Shown here: in pieces, positions 1-8,644 of the stretch
Layout: every line of letters begins with the position of its first letter
How positions within the stretch are numbered: position 1 is the stretch's first letter
Source: Gammaproteobacteria bacterium
Lineage (GTDB): Bacteria; Pseudomonadota; Gammaproteobacteria; UBA6429; Thiohalophilaceae
Reading direction: 5' to 3'
Assembly: GCA_026197095.1 (NCBI GenBank)
Contig: JAPHTF010000037.1
Coordinates: 1-53,463 of the forward strand
DNA: 53,463 nucleotides
Position numbers and translations under genes: made by a program
The notes under the pieces: generated by a model
Told to the model about the DNA's origin: nothing
The model's input: only the letters and a program-made list of their open reading frames with translations
Database searches by the model: none

Positions 1-334
1 CACTAACCTGGTTACGTGCCCAGTAAATATCCGTTCCATCTTCGAAATCTATTTTAATAATACTCAAGGCGTACTTAGTGATTGAACGCAATACAGTTTG
101 CCGTGGTAAACCCTGCATCTCCAACTCAAGTGGAACAGTGATTCGGCTTTCCACTTCAGTGGGTGACAAGCCTGGTGCTTTTACAATGATTTGTACCTGA
201 GGAGCAGAAATTTCAGGGAAGGCATCAATCGGTAAGGTTTTAAAAGACCAGAGTCCAACAGCAGCAAAAGATGATGCGAGTAATAAAATCATCAATCGTT
301 GAATTAATGAAAAACGTATTAAAGTGGCAATCAT
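1..334 (-). CDS. Heavy-metal efflux RND pump, CzcA/CusA family (N-terminal part)
   Basis: The gene runs off the left edge; only the first 111 codons are visible. The translation from the ATG at 334 begins with a hydrophobic first membrane helix, then has the segment LPIDAFPEISAPQVQI and the stretch SPTEVESRITVPLELEMQGL, both typical of the N-terminus of heavy-metal RND (HME-RND) proton/metal antiporters. Such pumps sit in the inner membrane and export cations such as Cu, Ag, Zn, Co or Cd through a tripartite complex. The start lies one base after the stop of the outer-membrane factor gene upstream, so the two are almost certainly co-translated. The metal cannot be assigned because the proton-relay region lies outside the window. 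Confidence 0.9.
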   Translation of the reverse strand, partial: MIATLIRFSLIQRLMILLLASSFAAVGLWSFKTLPIDAFPEISAPQVQIIVKAPGLSPTEVESRITVPLELEMQGLPRQTVLRSITKYALSIIKIDFEDGTDIYWARNQVS

Positions 335-335
335 T

Positions 336-1628
336 TTAATTTACCTCGCCAAATTTAGTTGTTTTGCTAGTGCCTATCACAGAAAGTCCTGCGCTCTTGC
401 GTAACTCAGCAAGCTCCAACCAACCTAGCTGTAATAATTCAAGGTACCGCTCTTGAGCATTAAAATAAGTGTTATTCGCATCAATAAGTGTAAGAATATT
501 TAATTCTCCCGCATTGAAACCTTTGCGTGTTAAGTTGAATACTTCTTTTGCAGGTTGCAGTAATTTTTCTCTATAGTGTTCGGCTTGTGTAATCAAGTGG
601 CCAAGATGTAAATAACTTTTGTATAGGCTAGTGCTCAACTCACGTTGTTTAAAATCTAATTCAGATTGTGCCTGATAGACTTCAGCTTTAGCCTGATTCA
701 CGCGCCCCTTATTCTGGTTCCACAGTGGCACCTGAATACTTAACATGATTCCCGTAGCATCTTGTTTGCGACCACCAAGATAATCTTGTTCCTGAAACAA
801 GGTTAAGGTTGGATCATCAAATCGTTGTGAGCTGGCAACGTCGACACCTGCTCTTGCAGCTACGACAGCCTGTTTGTCAGCTTCTAAAATGGGATGCTCT
901 TGCAACAATATATCTTTTGACGTTTTAATTTCCGTTGGCACTGTGACAGGTTTAAGTGGTATCAGTTGTAAAGTGCTTTTAACAGGTATGGCCAATAAGG
1001 CCTTAAAACTTGCCGCAGCTTCATTAAATTCACCTTCTGCAACTTCAACAGTCTGTTTTGCAGCTTGCAGCACAATATCCAGGCGCATCGTTTCGAGTGG
1101 TGTGAGATAGCGTATTAGCTGATCGTTAGCTGTACGCTTGCGCCCGGTCTTCTGATAACGACTTGCCTGTTCCAGGTGTTTTTCAGCTAATTGCAATCTT
1201 GCTTCAGCAAGCTGCAAAGTATGAAAACGTTGTGCAATTGTAAATTCTAGCAGTAGTTGCTGATGGCGACGGTGCGCTTCTGCACCTGCAAGTTCTGCTT
1301 CAGCCTGTTTACGTTGATGTGCTAAACGACCAAATGGCAATGCCTGAGAAATGGCAACCTGGGTAACATCATATCCACCACTTGCATCTTCGAGCCCTAG
1401 CTTGTTATCAGCCTGAACACTGATACTGGGGTTTGGCCATGCATCAGCCTGTTCTAAATTCCCTTTTTGCTTATCGATTTCAGCATCAGCTGTTTTCATT
1501 TCAGGCGCAACTTCGACAGCGCGTAGAATACTTGAATCCAAGGTCCATTGTGGATTAGTTTCAGCGAAGGCCGCGGGAGACATAACGAGTCCAATACTTA
1601 TTAGCATAGACACTAATATATTATTCAT
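336..1628 (-). CDS. TolC-like outer-membrane efflux protein (CzcC/CusC type)
   Basis: A 430-residue protein with a cleavable signal peptide (residues 1-22, ending AAFA) and two copies of the outer-membrane efflux protein (OEP) pattern rich in long amphipathic helices with Ala, Gln and Glu. The second half contains the typical segment IQVPLWNQNKGRVNQAKAEV, and the C-terminal helix contains the usual AGELNILTLIDANNTY stretch. It would form the trimeric outer-membrane duct of a metal efflux complex. The next gene is the RND pump, one base downstream. In the classical czcCBA order a membrane fusion protein gene lies between them; it is absent here and may lie beyond the left edge. Confidence 0.92.
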   Translation of the reverse strand: MNNILVSMLISIGLVMSPAAFAETNPQWTLDSSILRAVEVAPEMKTADAEIDKQKGNLEQADAWPNPSISVQADNKLGLEDASGGYDVTQVAISQALPFGRLAHQRKQAEAELAGAEAHRRHQQLLLEFTIAQRFHTLQLAEARLQLAEKHLEQASRYQKTGRKRTANDQLIRYLTPLETMRLDIVLQAAKQTVEVAEGEFNEAAASFKALLAIPVKSTLQLIPLKPVTVPTEIKTSKDILLQEHPILEADKQAVVAARAGVDVASSQRFDDPTLTLFQEQDYLGGRKQDATGIMLSIQVPLWNQNKGRVNQAKAEVYQAQSELDFKQRELSTSLYKSYLHLGHLITQAEHYREKLLQPAKEVFNLTRKGFNAGELNILTLIDANNTYFNAQERYLELLQLGWLELAELRKSAGLSVIGTSKTTKFGEVN

Positions 1629-1780
1629 AAAAATTATCCATTCTTTCTTAATGGTGGTAACACCATTAAATATCTTAATTTAAAAATACAAACTTAATTT
1701 TTTAAATTACACAGCAGGCTAATAGTTAATAACAGCAATGCAATTGCTTGTTAGAAAAATATTACAGATGACTGTTGTAA

Positions 1781-2191
1781 TTAAATAGAAGAATGAACTG
1801 GCGGCGCGCGTAGAGGAGGACTGAGTAAATAATAGTTGGGGGAGGGATTAGTTTGACTGTGCTGTCCGAAAACAGATCGTAATTTTGGAATACCAAGAAA
1901 AAAAATAACGAAAAGAAATAATAAGATGTATGGATTAAACGATTCAATTTTTTTCACAAAATTATCGGGCGTAACCTCAATCTCGGCAAGGTATTCATCC
2001 TGATAAGAAATATTAGGTGTGAAATCGTGCAATGTAGCGGCTACATGCACATTCAATTTGTGTACTGTCGTTGTTGATGAGAAAGGCTCAACATGCATAT
2101 GCAACTTGAATGCCTGACCAACCATTAAGGCTATGGCCAGGCAAGCAATTAACACATACTGAAAGACTGAATTATTTATAAGGTTGTTCAT
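1781..2191 (-). CDS. Small His-containing membrane protein heading the metal efflux operon
   Basis: The frame is open from 2242, but the ATG at 2191 gives a more natural N-terminus: a hydrophobic helix (about residues 10-27) directly followed by HMHVE. A second short His patch (NVHVA) follows, then an acidic middle region (YQDEYLAEIEV) and a second membrane helix near residues 86-104, before a Pro-rich tail ending in HSSI. Neither start has a clear ribosome binding site. It stands about 150 bases upstream of the outer-membrane factor gene on the same strand. Small proteins of this layout are found at the head of some heavy-metal efflux operons, so a role in periplasmic metal sensing or binding is possible but inferred. 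Confidence 0.65.
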   Translation of the reverse strand: MNNLINNSVFQYVLIACLAIALMVGQAFKLHMHVEPFSSTTTVHKLNVHVAATLHDFTPNISYQDEYLAEIEVTPDNFVKKIESFNPYILLFLFVIFFLGIPKLRSVFGQHSQTNPSPNYYLLSPPLRAPPVHSSI

Positions 2192-2494
2192 TTGCGCGAT
2201 TTTAATGTAGCCTGGTACCTGCTTCAAGAGACATAATTCCATTATTTATACATGCAGCAGAAAAAATCTGAATGTAATTCTTTGTTATCCGGGCATGGGG
2301 CACTTTATAGTTGATAAAGTTCCATAAAATTATTAAATAAATTACAGCCAATAAGTCCAATGACAAGTCGCATATACATTCATTAACGCAGAAATGACTA
2401 CCGGGTGGGGCTTTAGTAAAACTTTTCGCTTCGCTTGCAATAGCACGAACAACCTAATAGCTTTCCTGGAAAAATATACGCACTAAAACTCTGA
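2192..2494. other. Gene-free stretch upstream of the efflux operon
   Basis: About 300 AT-rich bases separate the efflux operon from the YdeI-like gene. A short perfect hairpin (ACTTTAT, 5-base loop, ATAAAGT) lies at 2302-2320 and could be part of an operator or a weak terminator for the YdeI-like gene, which is transcribed towards it. The promoter of the efflux operon should lie here, but no confident -35/-10 pair was found. Confidence 0.4.
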
Positions 2495-2746
2495 CTATAT
2501 CTCCGATGGAGAGTGCTTCATCTTCATATATATCCCGCCTTTTTTCAGCTCATCAAGCATTTGATTGAGGCGTTTATCCTTTGTCTCTTGTTTTTTCGCA
2601 CTGTTAATCCAGCCAATATAATCATTTTTTTGATAAGCAGGACGTTCATTGTATTTTTTCATTAATCCGTGCTTTTCCAGCGCATTCTTAACAAAGTCTG
2701 GCACAGAATATCGTTGCCGTTTTAATTTAGAGTAATCCGTTTTCAT
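2495..2746 (-). CDS. YdeI/OmpD-associated family protein (short form)
   Basis: An 83-residue protein with the pattern of the C-terminal domain of the YdeI/OmpD-associated family: a basic start with SVPDFVKNAL, then the characteristic YIGWINSAKKQETKDKRLNQ helix, where Trp and the K/R-E-T-R/K-xx-R-L positions are conserved. Family members are linked to bacteriocin or peptide tolerance, but the molecular role is not established. It lies 20 bases downstream of rsgA on the same strand, so it is probably cotranscribed. It is shorter than the two-domain members, which appears to be a normal stand-alone form and not a truncation. Confidence 0.7.
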   Translation of the reverse strand: MKTDYSKLKRQRYSVPDFVKNALEKHGLMKKYNERPAYQKNDYIGWINSAKKQETKDKRLNQMLDELKKGGIYMKMKHSPSEI

Positions 2747-2766
2747 AATTTGTTATTAATAGAGTA

Positions 2767-3831
2767 TCAGCGGTTTTTACTTTTTATGACAGATTTAATC
2801 ATTTTTCCAAAGTCTTTATCTTTCTTTCTTTTTTCGGAATAAGACATTTCATTAAAGGCTGACTCGTTTTTCATTTTCAGGTAATTTTTATAACGCTGCT
2901 CGGATAACTCACCTTCATTTATAGCTGCTAATATCGCGCAGCCTTTTTCTTTAGTGTGAGAGCAATTGCTAAATTTGCAGTTCTGCGAAAGTTCGACTAT
3001 TTCAGCAAAAGTTTCATCCATGCCCGTATCTACCGACAAGTTACCCAGCTCTCTCATACCCGGCGTGTCTATTAACATTGCGCTATTTTCTAACTGTATT
3101 AGTTCGCGACTTGTCGTGGTGTGCCTTCCTTTGCTTTCTTTTTTACTCACTGATTGTGTTACAAATTGTTCGCGACCTATGATGCTGTTTAATAACGTTG
3201 TCTTGCCAACACCTGATGAACCAAGCAGACAGTATGTATGAGCAGGTAATAGAGAACTTTTAATGTCATCAATTTTTTCACCACTCACATTACTAAATGC
3301 CTGTACTGTCACTTGAGGGGCGATAGTTAAAATACTTTCAATTATTTTATTAACTTCATCTTGCGAAAGAAGATCGCACTTACTCAGAAGAATGATGGGT
3401 GTAATACCACTTTCGTTGACCATAACAAGATATCGTTCCAGCCTTCTAAGATTAAAATTGTCGTCTGCTGATTGGATAATAAAGGCAATATCAATATTTG
3501 CCGCGATCAACTGAAAGTCAACCGTCTTTCCGGCGGTTTTTCTTTTTAAAAATGTTTTTCTCGGAACGATCGCATGGATGATGGCATGAGTATCATCGTC
3601 ATAAAAATCAGCATAAACCCAGTCACCGGTTGTTGGCAGATCAGTAGCGGAACTCGCGGTATATAATAGATGACCGGTTAACTCAGCAAAAACCTCCGCC
3701 GAGCCATTGGTTATTATGTAGCTGTCTTTGTGTACTGAAACGACACGCGCAAGTTCATGAACAGCAAGTTTATCGGCATCAACTTTACTGCTAAACCAAT
3801 CGCTATATCCTATTTTTTTTAGCTTATCCAT
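2767..3831 (-). CDS. rsgA: Ribosome small-subunit-dependent GTPase RsgA
   Basis: A 354-residue circularly permuted GTPase that checks late 30S subunit maturation. The G motifs come in the permuted order G4-G1-G3: SKCD at residues 150-153 (in place of the usual NKxD), the P-loop GSSGVGKT at about 204-211, and DTPG at 255-258. An N-terminal OB-fold part precedes them. A C-terminal zinc knuckle is visible as Cys285, Cys290, His292 and Cys298. The Ser at the first G4 position is a mild deviation. The length agrees with the family. The start ATG at 3831 gives a normal N-terminus. Confidence 0.93.
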   Translation of the reverse strand: MDKLKKIGYSDWFSSKVDADKLAVHELARVVSVHKDSYIITNGSAEVFAELTGHLLYTASSATDLPTTGDWVYADFYDDDTHAIIHAIVPRKTFLKRKTAGKTVDFQLIAANIDIAFIIQSADDNFNLRRLERYLVMVNESGITPIILLSKCDLLSQDEVNKIIESILTIAPQVTVQAFSNVSGEKIDDIKSSLLPAHTYCLLGSSGVGKTTLLNSIIGREQFVTQSVSKKESKGRHTTTSRELIQLENSAMLIDTPGMRELGNLSVDTGMDETFAEIVELSQNCKFSNCSHTKEKGCAILAAINEGELSEQRYKNYLKMKNESAFNEMSYSEKRKKDKDFGKMIKSVIKSKNR

Positions 3832-4001
3832 AATCGGATTTATATCTCGCGCCGCAGTGAATACATTAAATTACCATTCTTTTTTTAGTGGTACTTCTTT
3901 GAGTATGGTTAAGAATAATGTTGAAACCAACAGACATTAATGGCTCACCTAACAACGGCTTTGTTGTCTAGTTAGACTAAACTTGACTATAACTTTGTCG
4001 T

Positions 4002-4550
4002 TTATTTTGGTGGAAATTCTTTGAGTATTTCAGCAACAAGTCTATTGGCCATACGTGTGTATGTTTCTGGCGTTGCACCACCATCTAAACTATAACCTAA
4101 TGATCCTCGCCAAACGAGTTTGCCGGTATCAGTTGAAATAAAATCTATAGTCAGAAATAGTTTATCAACACTATAGGATTCACCGACAGGGAATAAAAAA
4201 CCCATACCAACAGAAGAATGGTAACCCGATGTCCCAAAACCAATCGAGACAGATGATTCTTCTGTTTCAATATCTTTCTTAACATCCATAAAATACTTAA
4301 CTTTTAAGTTCGCATTTTTAGTAACCTTGCCAAGACCTTTTTTTGCTAACTCAGTGTCAATCGCCTTAATAATACGTTCTTGCATAAAGGGTGTTGTAAC
4401 ACGCGTGTCATCATCAACCCTAACAGGCTTCTCTTGCATGCTATAGGTAGAAAATGATTTGAAATCAATATTGCTATCATAATCAATATTGGCCATTGAT
4501 GAGCAGGCAGTTAAAAAGAGATAAAGCAATGAAAGGCTGATAAGACGCAT
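4002..4550 (-). CDS. DUF4136-type lipoprotein
   Basis: The frame is open from an ATG at 4574, but the ATG at 4550 gives a clean lipoprotein signal: MRLISLSLLYLFLTAC with lipobox LTAC, so the mature protein starts at Cys16. The body matches the DUF4136 pattern: YDSNIDFKSFSTYSM near the N-terminus, a helix where residues after FMQERIIKAIDTELAKKGL form the partner segment, then alternating beta strands, a Gly-rich middle and the closing helix RMANRLVAEILKEFPP. Function is not established; these are small outer-membrane-anchored periplasmic proteins. No operon partner is evident. Confidence 0.8.
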   Translation of the reverse strand: MRLISLSLLYLFLTACSSMANIDYDSNIDFKSFSTYSMQEKPVRVDDDTRVTTPFMQERIIKAIDTELAKKGLGKVTKNANLKVKYFMDVKKDIETEESSVSIGFGTSGYHSSVGMGFLFPVGESYSVDKLFLTIDFISTDTGKLVWRGSLGYSLDGGATPETYTRMANRLVAEILKEFPPK

Positions 4551-4608
4551 TTTAAATAACTCCATGTATAGCATTTGATAACTTAATTATAGTCTATTTT
4601 TTACTAAG

Positions 4609-5256
4609 CTATTTTGTAACAGGTTGACTACGTTTACTTCTTAACCATTTAATTAATGGATCCCACTGCTCCAAATCTTGCCAGACGCGTGAAGGTGCCA
4701 TTTCAAAAATGCCGATTCCTTTGTCTTCTGCATAAATATAATTTTGTGTGTCACGTAAAGTGGTTACAAACGGAATCTTTAAACTTTTCAGAAAAGCATA
4801 TAAGGCGTGATAGCTTAATGTATTTTCACGGACACGATTAGCAACGACGGCAAGTTTTGTTTCATTTCGTGAAACACGTCCATTTGTTAATAGCTCTTTT
4901 ATAAAGCTTGCCGCGGCGCGAATATCAATAGGTGAAGGCAACACCGGAATAATGACCGTTTCGACACGTTTAACCAGGTTAGCCAACTCACGTCCTTCTA
5001 CACGCGCAGGTACATCCATAATGACAATGTCCGTATCTTTAGAAAAACGCACGGCTTCTTTAGTAGCATTAATTGCCTGTATTTTGGGATGTTGAGAGGA
5101 ACGTACTTTTAACCAGTCCAGACTTGAGCCCTGAGGATCAAAATCAACCAGGGTGACATTTTTTTGCTCATAATAAGCATAGTAGCTGGCAAGATTGGTG
5201 GCGATGGTGCTTTTTCCGCAACCACCTTTTGAATTTAACACCATTATTTTTCGCAT
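4609..5256 (-). CDS. ParA/MinD-like ATPase (orphan)
   Basis: A 215-residue deviant-Walker ATPase. The motif KGGCGKST (residues 10-17) carries the signature first Lys of ParA-type dimerising ATPases; DFDPQGSSLDW forms Walker A' and VIMDVPA forms the Walker B region. ParA-like proteins position DNA, protein clusters or carboxysome-like cargo by binding nucleoid DNA as ATP dimers. There is no parB, parS-like repeat or replication gene nearby, so it is not a plasmid partition cassette. The sensor kinase gene ends 71 bases upstream on the same strand, and the pair could be one transcript. The cargo cannot be inferred. Confidence 0.85.
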   Translation of the reverse strand: MRKIMVLNSKGGCGKSTIATNLASYYAYYEQKNVTLVDFDPQGSSLDWLKVRSSQHPKIQAINATKEAVRFSKDTDIVIMDVPARVEGRELANLVKRVETVIIPVLPSPIDIRAAASFIKELLTNGRVSRNETKLAVVANRVRENTLSYHALYAFLKSLKIPFVTTLRDTQNYIYAEDKGIGIFEMAPSRVWQDLEQWDPLIKWLRSKRSQPVTK

Positions 5257-5327
5257 ACTGAATCTTATCCTGCCAATAAATAAACTTTATTGATAATAAT
5301 TCTTACTACGTTAAATCAATTTAATCA

Positions 5328-6878
5328 CTATATCAATGGCAATATAATGTAGAACACTGTTCCCCTGTTAATTGTTGATTCAAAATTAACTTCTCCACCG
5401 TGAAACTGTATTATTGTTTTTGCTATATTCAATCCTAAACCAGTCCCCTTTACCACATCTGTTTTACGAGAGTGAGCCTGGGTAAATTTATCAAATAATG
5501 TCTCATGATGTATTTCAGGAATCCCTTCACCATGATCTTCAATATTAACGCGAATGCTATTGCCTAACTCCAGAAAGTTAACTTTAATGGTATCGGACTC
5601 TGCACCGTATTTAATGGCATTTGACAACAAGTTTTCAAATACCTGAAGTAAACGTAATTTGTCTGCATCTACAAAATATTTTTTTTCTGGTTTATCAAAA
5701 TCAATATTTGCATCAAACCTTGAAGCAAACGGTTCAACATTTGTGATTGCTTGTTCAACCACATCAACAAGGTTAATTTTTTCCCTAATGATGTCAAACT
5801 CACCAGACTCCATTTTTTTCACATCTAATATGTCGTTCACCAGGTTTGACAATCGATCAATGTTTTCAGATGCCATATTAATATAAGGTTTCATTTCATC
5901 AAGAGTGTTACCCAAATGCCCATTCTCTAAAAGTTTTATTGCGCCATTTATTGAGGTTAACGGTGTGCGCAATTCATGACTTACAATGGTGACAAATTCT
6001 TCTTTAATCGCTTCAGCTTTTTTCCTTTTTACTTCTTCCTTTTTAACCAGTGAGTAAAATAACGCGCTGACAAATGAGAACACTAAAAAAACCAGTAACG
6101 CGCTGACAAGCATTTTTTCTTCAAAATCTGAAAACAACTTGTCTTTATAAAAATCATATACAGTCCACGAACTTCCGGGAACGGGTTTTTCAGAAAGAAG
6201 ATAGCTGAGTTCTTTATCTGTTAATCGATAGTCTTCTCTAAAATATTTATTTCTTGCACCATCCGTAGTAATTTCTAATAAATTTTGATTTTCTTTGTAT
6301 ACCAGCACTGTTTTATGGCCAGGTGCCTGCGAGTTTTTTAAGTAAGTTGCAATTTCATCTGCGGTGAAACTAATAAAAATCACATAATGCTGCTTACCAA
6401 TTTGAAAGTCAGCCATTAGATCATAATGATAACTAAACGAGTTTGGATGAATGCGTGGTAAATTATTTTTATCTTTTGAATAGCTTTTTATATCAGCAAC
6501 ACATAAGTCTCCAACATAACCCTCAAAGTCATCATAATAAGGATTACCATCTACATCAGATATCGTATAAGAAAAAAAAGTGGGGAAATAATTTTTTATT
6601 TTTGATTCCAGAGTAGCTGCAAGTGTTTGATTCTCTGGTTTATTTAATACTTGTTGAATAAGGTCGACATTATCTTTTGCAAGGATTTGCATGAGTCTTT
6701 TACGGTTAATAATGAATTGGCTAATCGACTCACTCACATTAGCGGTAGCATTTTCCGCCAGTAAGCGATGGTATTTTTTGTAATCACTTACTCTTAAATT
6801 TGCCGCCCAAAGTAATATCACCAGGACAACGATCATCATGGTAAAGAAAGAAAATTGTGGAAGCTTTTTGATTCGCAT
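5328..6878 (-). CDS. Membrane sensor histidine kinase
   Basis: A 516-residue kinase with two membrane helices (about residues 11-27 and 257-278) enclosing a roughly 225-residue periplasmic sensor region. A HisKA domain follows with the phosphoacceptor His301 in VSHELRTPL, and a HATPase domain with N box (NLLSNAIKYG), G1 box (DHGEGIPE) and G2 box (GTGLGLNIAK). There is no receiver or HAMP domain that can be recognised. No response regulator gene is adjacent, so this is an orphan kinase in this window. The periplasmic part resembles double-Cache-type sensors in size, but this is a guess and the ligand is unknown. Confidence 0.88.
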   Translation of the reverse strand: MRIKKLPQFSFFTMMIVVLVILLWAANLRVSDYKKYHRLLAENATANVSESISQFIINRKRLMQILAKDNVDLIQQVLNKPENQTLAATLESKIKNYFPTFFSYTISDVDGNPYYDDFEGYVGDLCVADIKSYSKDKNNLPRIHPNSFSYHYDLMADFQIGKQHYVIFISFTADEIATYLKNSQAPGHKTVLVYKENQNLLEITTDGARNKYFREDYRLTDKELSYLLSEKPVPGSSWTVYDFYKDKLFSDFEEKMLVSALLVFLVFSFVSALFYSLVKKEEVKRKKAEAIKEEFVTIVSHELRTPLTSINGAIKLLENGHLGNTLDEMKPYINMASENIDRLSNLVNDILDVKKMESGEFDIIREKINLVDVVEQAITNVEPFASRFDANIDFDKPEKKYFVDADKLRLLQVFENLLSNAIKYGAESDTIKVNFLELGNSIRVNIEDHGEGIPEIHHETLFDKFTQAHSRKTDVVKGTGLGLNIAKTIIQFHGGEVNFESTINRGTVFYIILPLI

Positions 6879-6930
6879 AGAAAATGATCTATTAAAACAT
6901 ATTCCTTTTCTATAACGGCAGGTAGAGAAC

Positions 6931-8400
6931 TTATTTTAGTATTTTTAGATCATCCCACATCTCATCTACACGATTTTTTACACTTTCATCCATAATAATA
7001 GGTTCACCCCATTCGCGATTGGTCTCACCGGGCCATTTATTGGTCGCATCCATCCCCATCTTGCTGCCTAAACCTGAAACAGGTGAGGCAAAGTCGAGGT
7101 AATCAATAGGGGTATTTTCAATAATGGTTGTATCACGCGCAGGATCCATTCGTGTCGTCATGGCCCAGATAACATCATTCCAGTCACGCACGTTGACATC
7201 ATCATCGGTCACTATCACAAACTTGGTATACATAAACTGGCGTAAGAAAGACCATACCCCTAACATAATGCGTTTAGCATGACCGGGATATTGTTTTTTC
7301 ATACTCACTACCGCCATGCGGTAAGAACAGCCTTCCGGCGGTAAATAGAAATCAACAATTTCCGGGAATTGTTTTTTAAGAATCGGCACAAAGACTTCGT
7401 TTAACGCTAAACCTAAAATCGCCGGTTCATCCGGTGGACGTCCGGTATAAGTAGAATGGTAAATAGGATCTTTACGATGAGTAATGCGTTCAATGGTAAA
7501 AACCGGAAAACTTTCTACTTCATTGTAGTATCCAGTGTGATCACCAAACGGACCTTCGTCGGCTTCTTCACCCGGCATTAAATAACCTTCCAGAACATAT
7601 TCCGCTGAAGCCGGGACTTGTAGATCAGAGCCGATACACTTAACGACTTCAGTTTTATCACCACGTAATAAGCCGGCAAAACCATATTCGGATAAACTAT
7701 CAGGCACAGGTGTGACTGCTGCTAAAATTGTTGCCGGATCCGCGCCTAATGCAACGGCAACGGGGAACGGTTCGCCCGGATGTTTTTCCTGCCAATCTTT
7801 ATAGTCTAATGCACCACCACGATGTGCCAACCAACGCATAATCACTTTATTTTTTGCGATAACTTGCTGGCGATAGATACCTAAATTTTGCCGCTCTTTA
7901 TTCGGCCCTTTAGTCACAACCAGGGCCCATGTTATCAATGGCCCGGCATCACCCGGCCAGCATGTTTGAACAGGTAACGTTGATAAATCAACATCGTCGC
8001 CTTCGATAACGACTTTCTGGCAGGCCGCTTTGCTTACAACTTTTGGTGCCATGTTTAAAACTTGCTTAAAAACAGGCAGTTTTTCCCAGGCATCTTTTAA
8101 ACCTTTGGGTGGCTCAGGTTCTTTTAAAAAAGCGAGCAACTCACCGACTTCGCGCAGAGCTTCAACCGACTCTTCACCCATACCCATTGCTACACGTTCA
8201 GGTGTACCAAATAAATTTGCTAATACAGGGACATCAAAACCTTTTGGATTTTCAAATAAAATGGCCGGACCGGCCGCGCGTAAAGTACGATCACAAATCT
8301 CGGTCATCTCAAGATTGGGATCCACTTCTTGCGAGACACGAACCAACTCACCCTTAGCTTCAAGTTGTTTTATAAAATCACGTAAGTCTTTATATTTCAT
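6931..8400 (-). CDS. ubiD: 4-hydroxy-3-polyprenylbenzoate decarboxylase UbiD
   Basis: A 489-residue protein of the UbiD family, the prenylated-FMN-dependent decarboxylase of ubiquinone synthesis. Conserved segments include [21 protein letters not shown] at the start, the central WALVVTKGP and NLGIYRQQV region, the [11 protein letters not shown] motif that carries catalytic acidic residues, and the C-terminal [21 protein letters not shown]. The length agrees with the enterobacterial enzyme. The cofactor-making partner UbiX is not in the window. The gene stands apart, with an inverted-repeat element upstream. Confidence 0.95.
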   Translation of the reverse strand: MKYKDLRDFIKQLEAKGELVRVSQEVDPNLEMTEICDRTLRAAGPAILFENPKGFDVPVLANLFGTPERVAMGMGEESVEALREVGELLAFLKEPEPPKGLKDAWEKLPVFKQVLNMAPKVVSKAACQKVVIEGDDVDLSTLPVQTCWPGDAGPLITWALVVTKGPNKERQNLGIYRQQVIAKNKVIMRWLAHRGGALDYKDWQEKHPGEPFPVAVALGADPATILAAVTPVPDSLSEYGFAGLLRGDKTEVVKCIGSDLQVPASAEYVLEGYLMPGEEADEGPFGDHTGYYNEVESFPVFTIERITHRKDPIYHSTYTGRPPDEPAILGLALNEVFVPILKKQFPEIVDFYLPPEGCSYRMAVVSMKKQYPGHAKRIMLGVWSFLRQFMYTKFVIVTDDDVNVRDWNDVIWAMTTRMDPARDTTIIENTPIDYLDFASPVSGLGSKMGMDATNKWPGETNREWGEPIIMDESVKNRVDEMWDDLKILK

Positions 8401-8437
8401 AACTGCCTAATTCTAAAGTCAAAATCAAAGTCAAAAA

Positions 8438-8640
8438 ATTTCAACGCAAAGGCGCAAAGAACGCCAAGGGTCGCAAAGAAAATATTAAAATATTTAAACT
8501 TACAACCGCATGTAAATAATACACCCTAATATAACTAGTGTTTAGAGCAACGCTATTTGTTCAACTTATTTATTAACCAGACTTTTCTTTGTCTTCTCTG
8601 CGTTCCTTTGCGTTCTTTGCGCCTCTGCGTTGGATCTTGG
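8438..8640. repeat. Inverted-repeat element with GCGCAAAGAACGC arms
   Basis: The left arm (about 8441-8480, CAACGCAAAGGCGCAAAGAA...) and the right arm (about 8586-8637) are inverted copies of each other, differing at a few positions, with roughly 105 bases between them. Arms built from CAACGC(A/G)(A/G)AGGCGCAAAGAACGC are of a kind widely dispersed between genes in many bacteria. The element fills most of the gap between ubiD and the SH3-domain gene. An RNA hairpin with long arms would form on either strand, so it may also act as a terminator or mRNA stabiliser. It could be a small non-autonomous transposable element. Confidence 0.75.
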
Positions 8641-8644
8641 TTTT

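Noticed and set aside
1762-1947. A short minus-strand open frame at the end of the His-containing membrane protein gene
   Set aside because: It is out of frame with the two-helix protein and its sequence is a shadow of that gene's end.
4609-5256. A plasmid-type partition cassette
   Set aside because: The ATPase has no ParB-like gene, iterons or replication gene nearby, and all surroundings are chromosomal.
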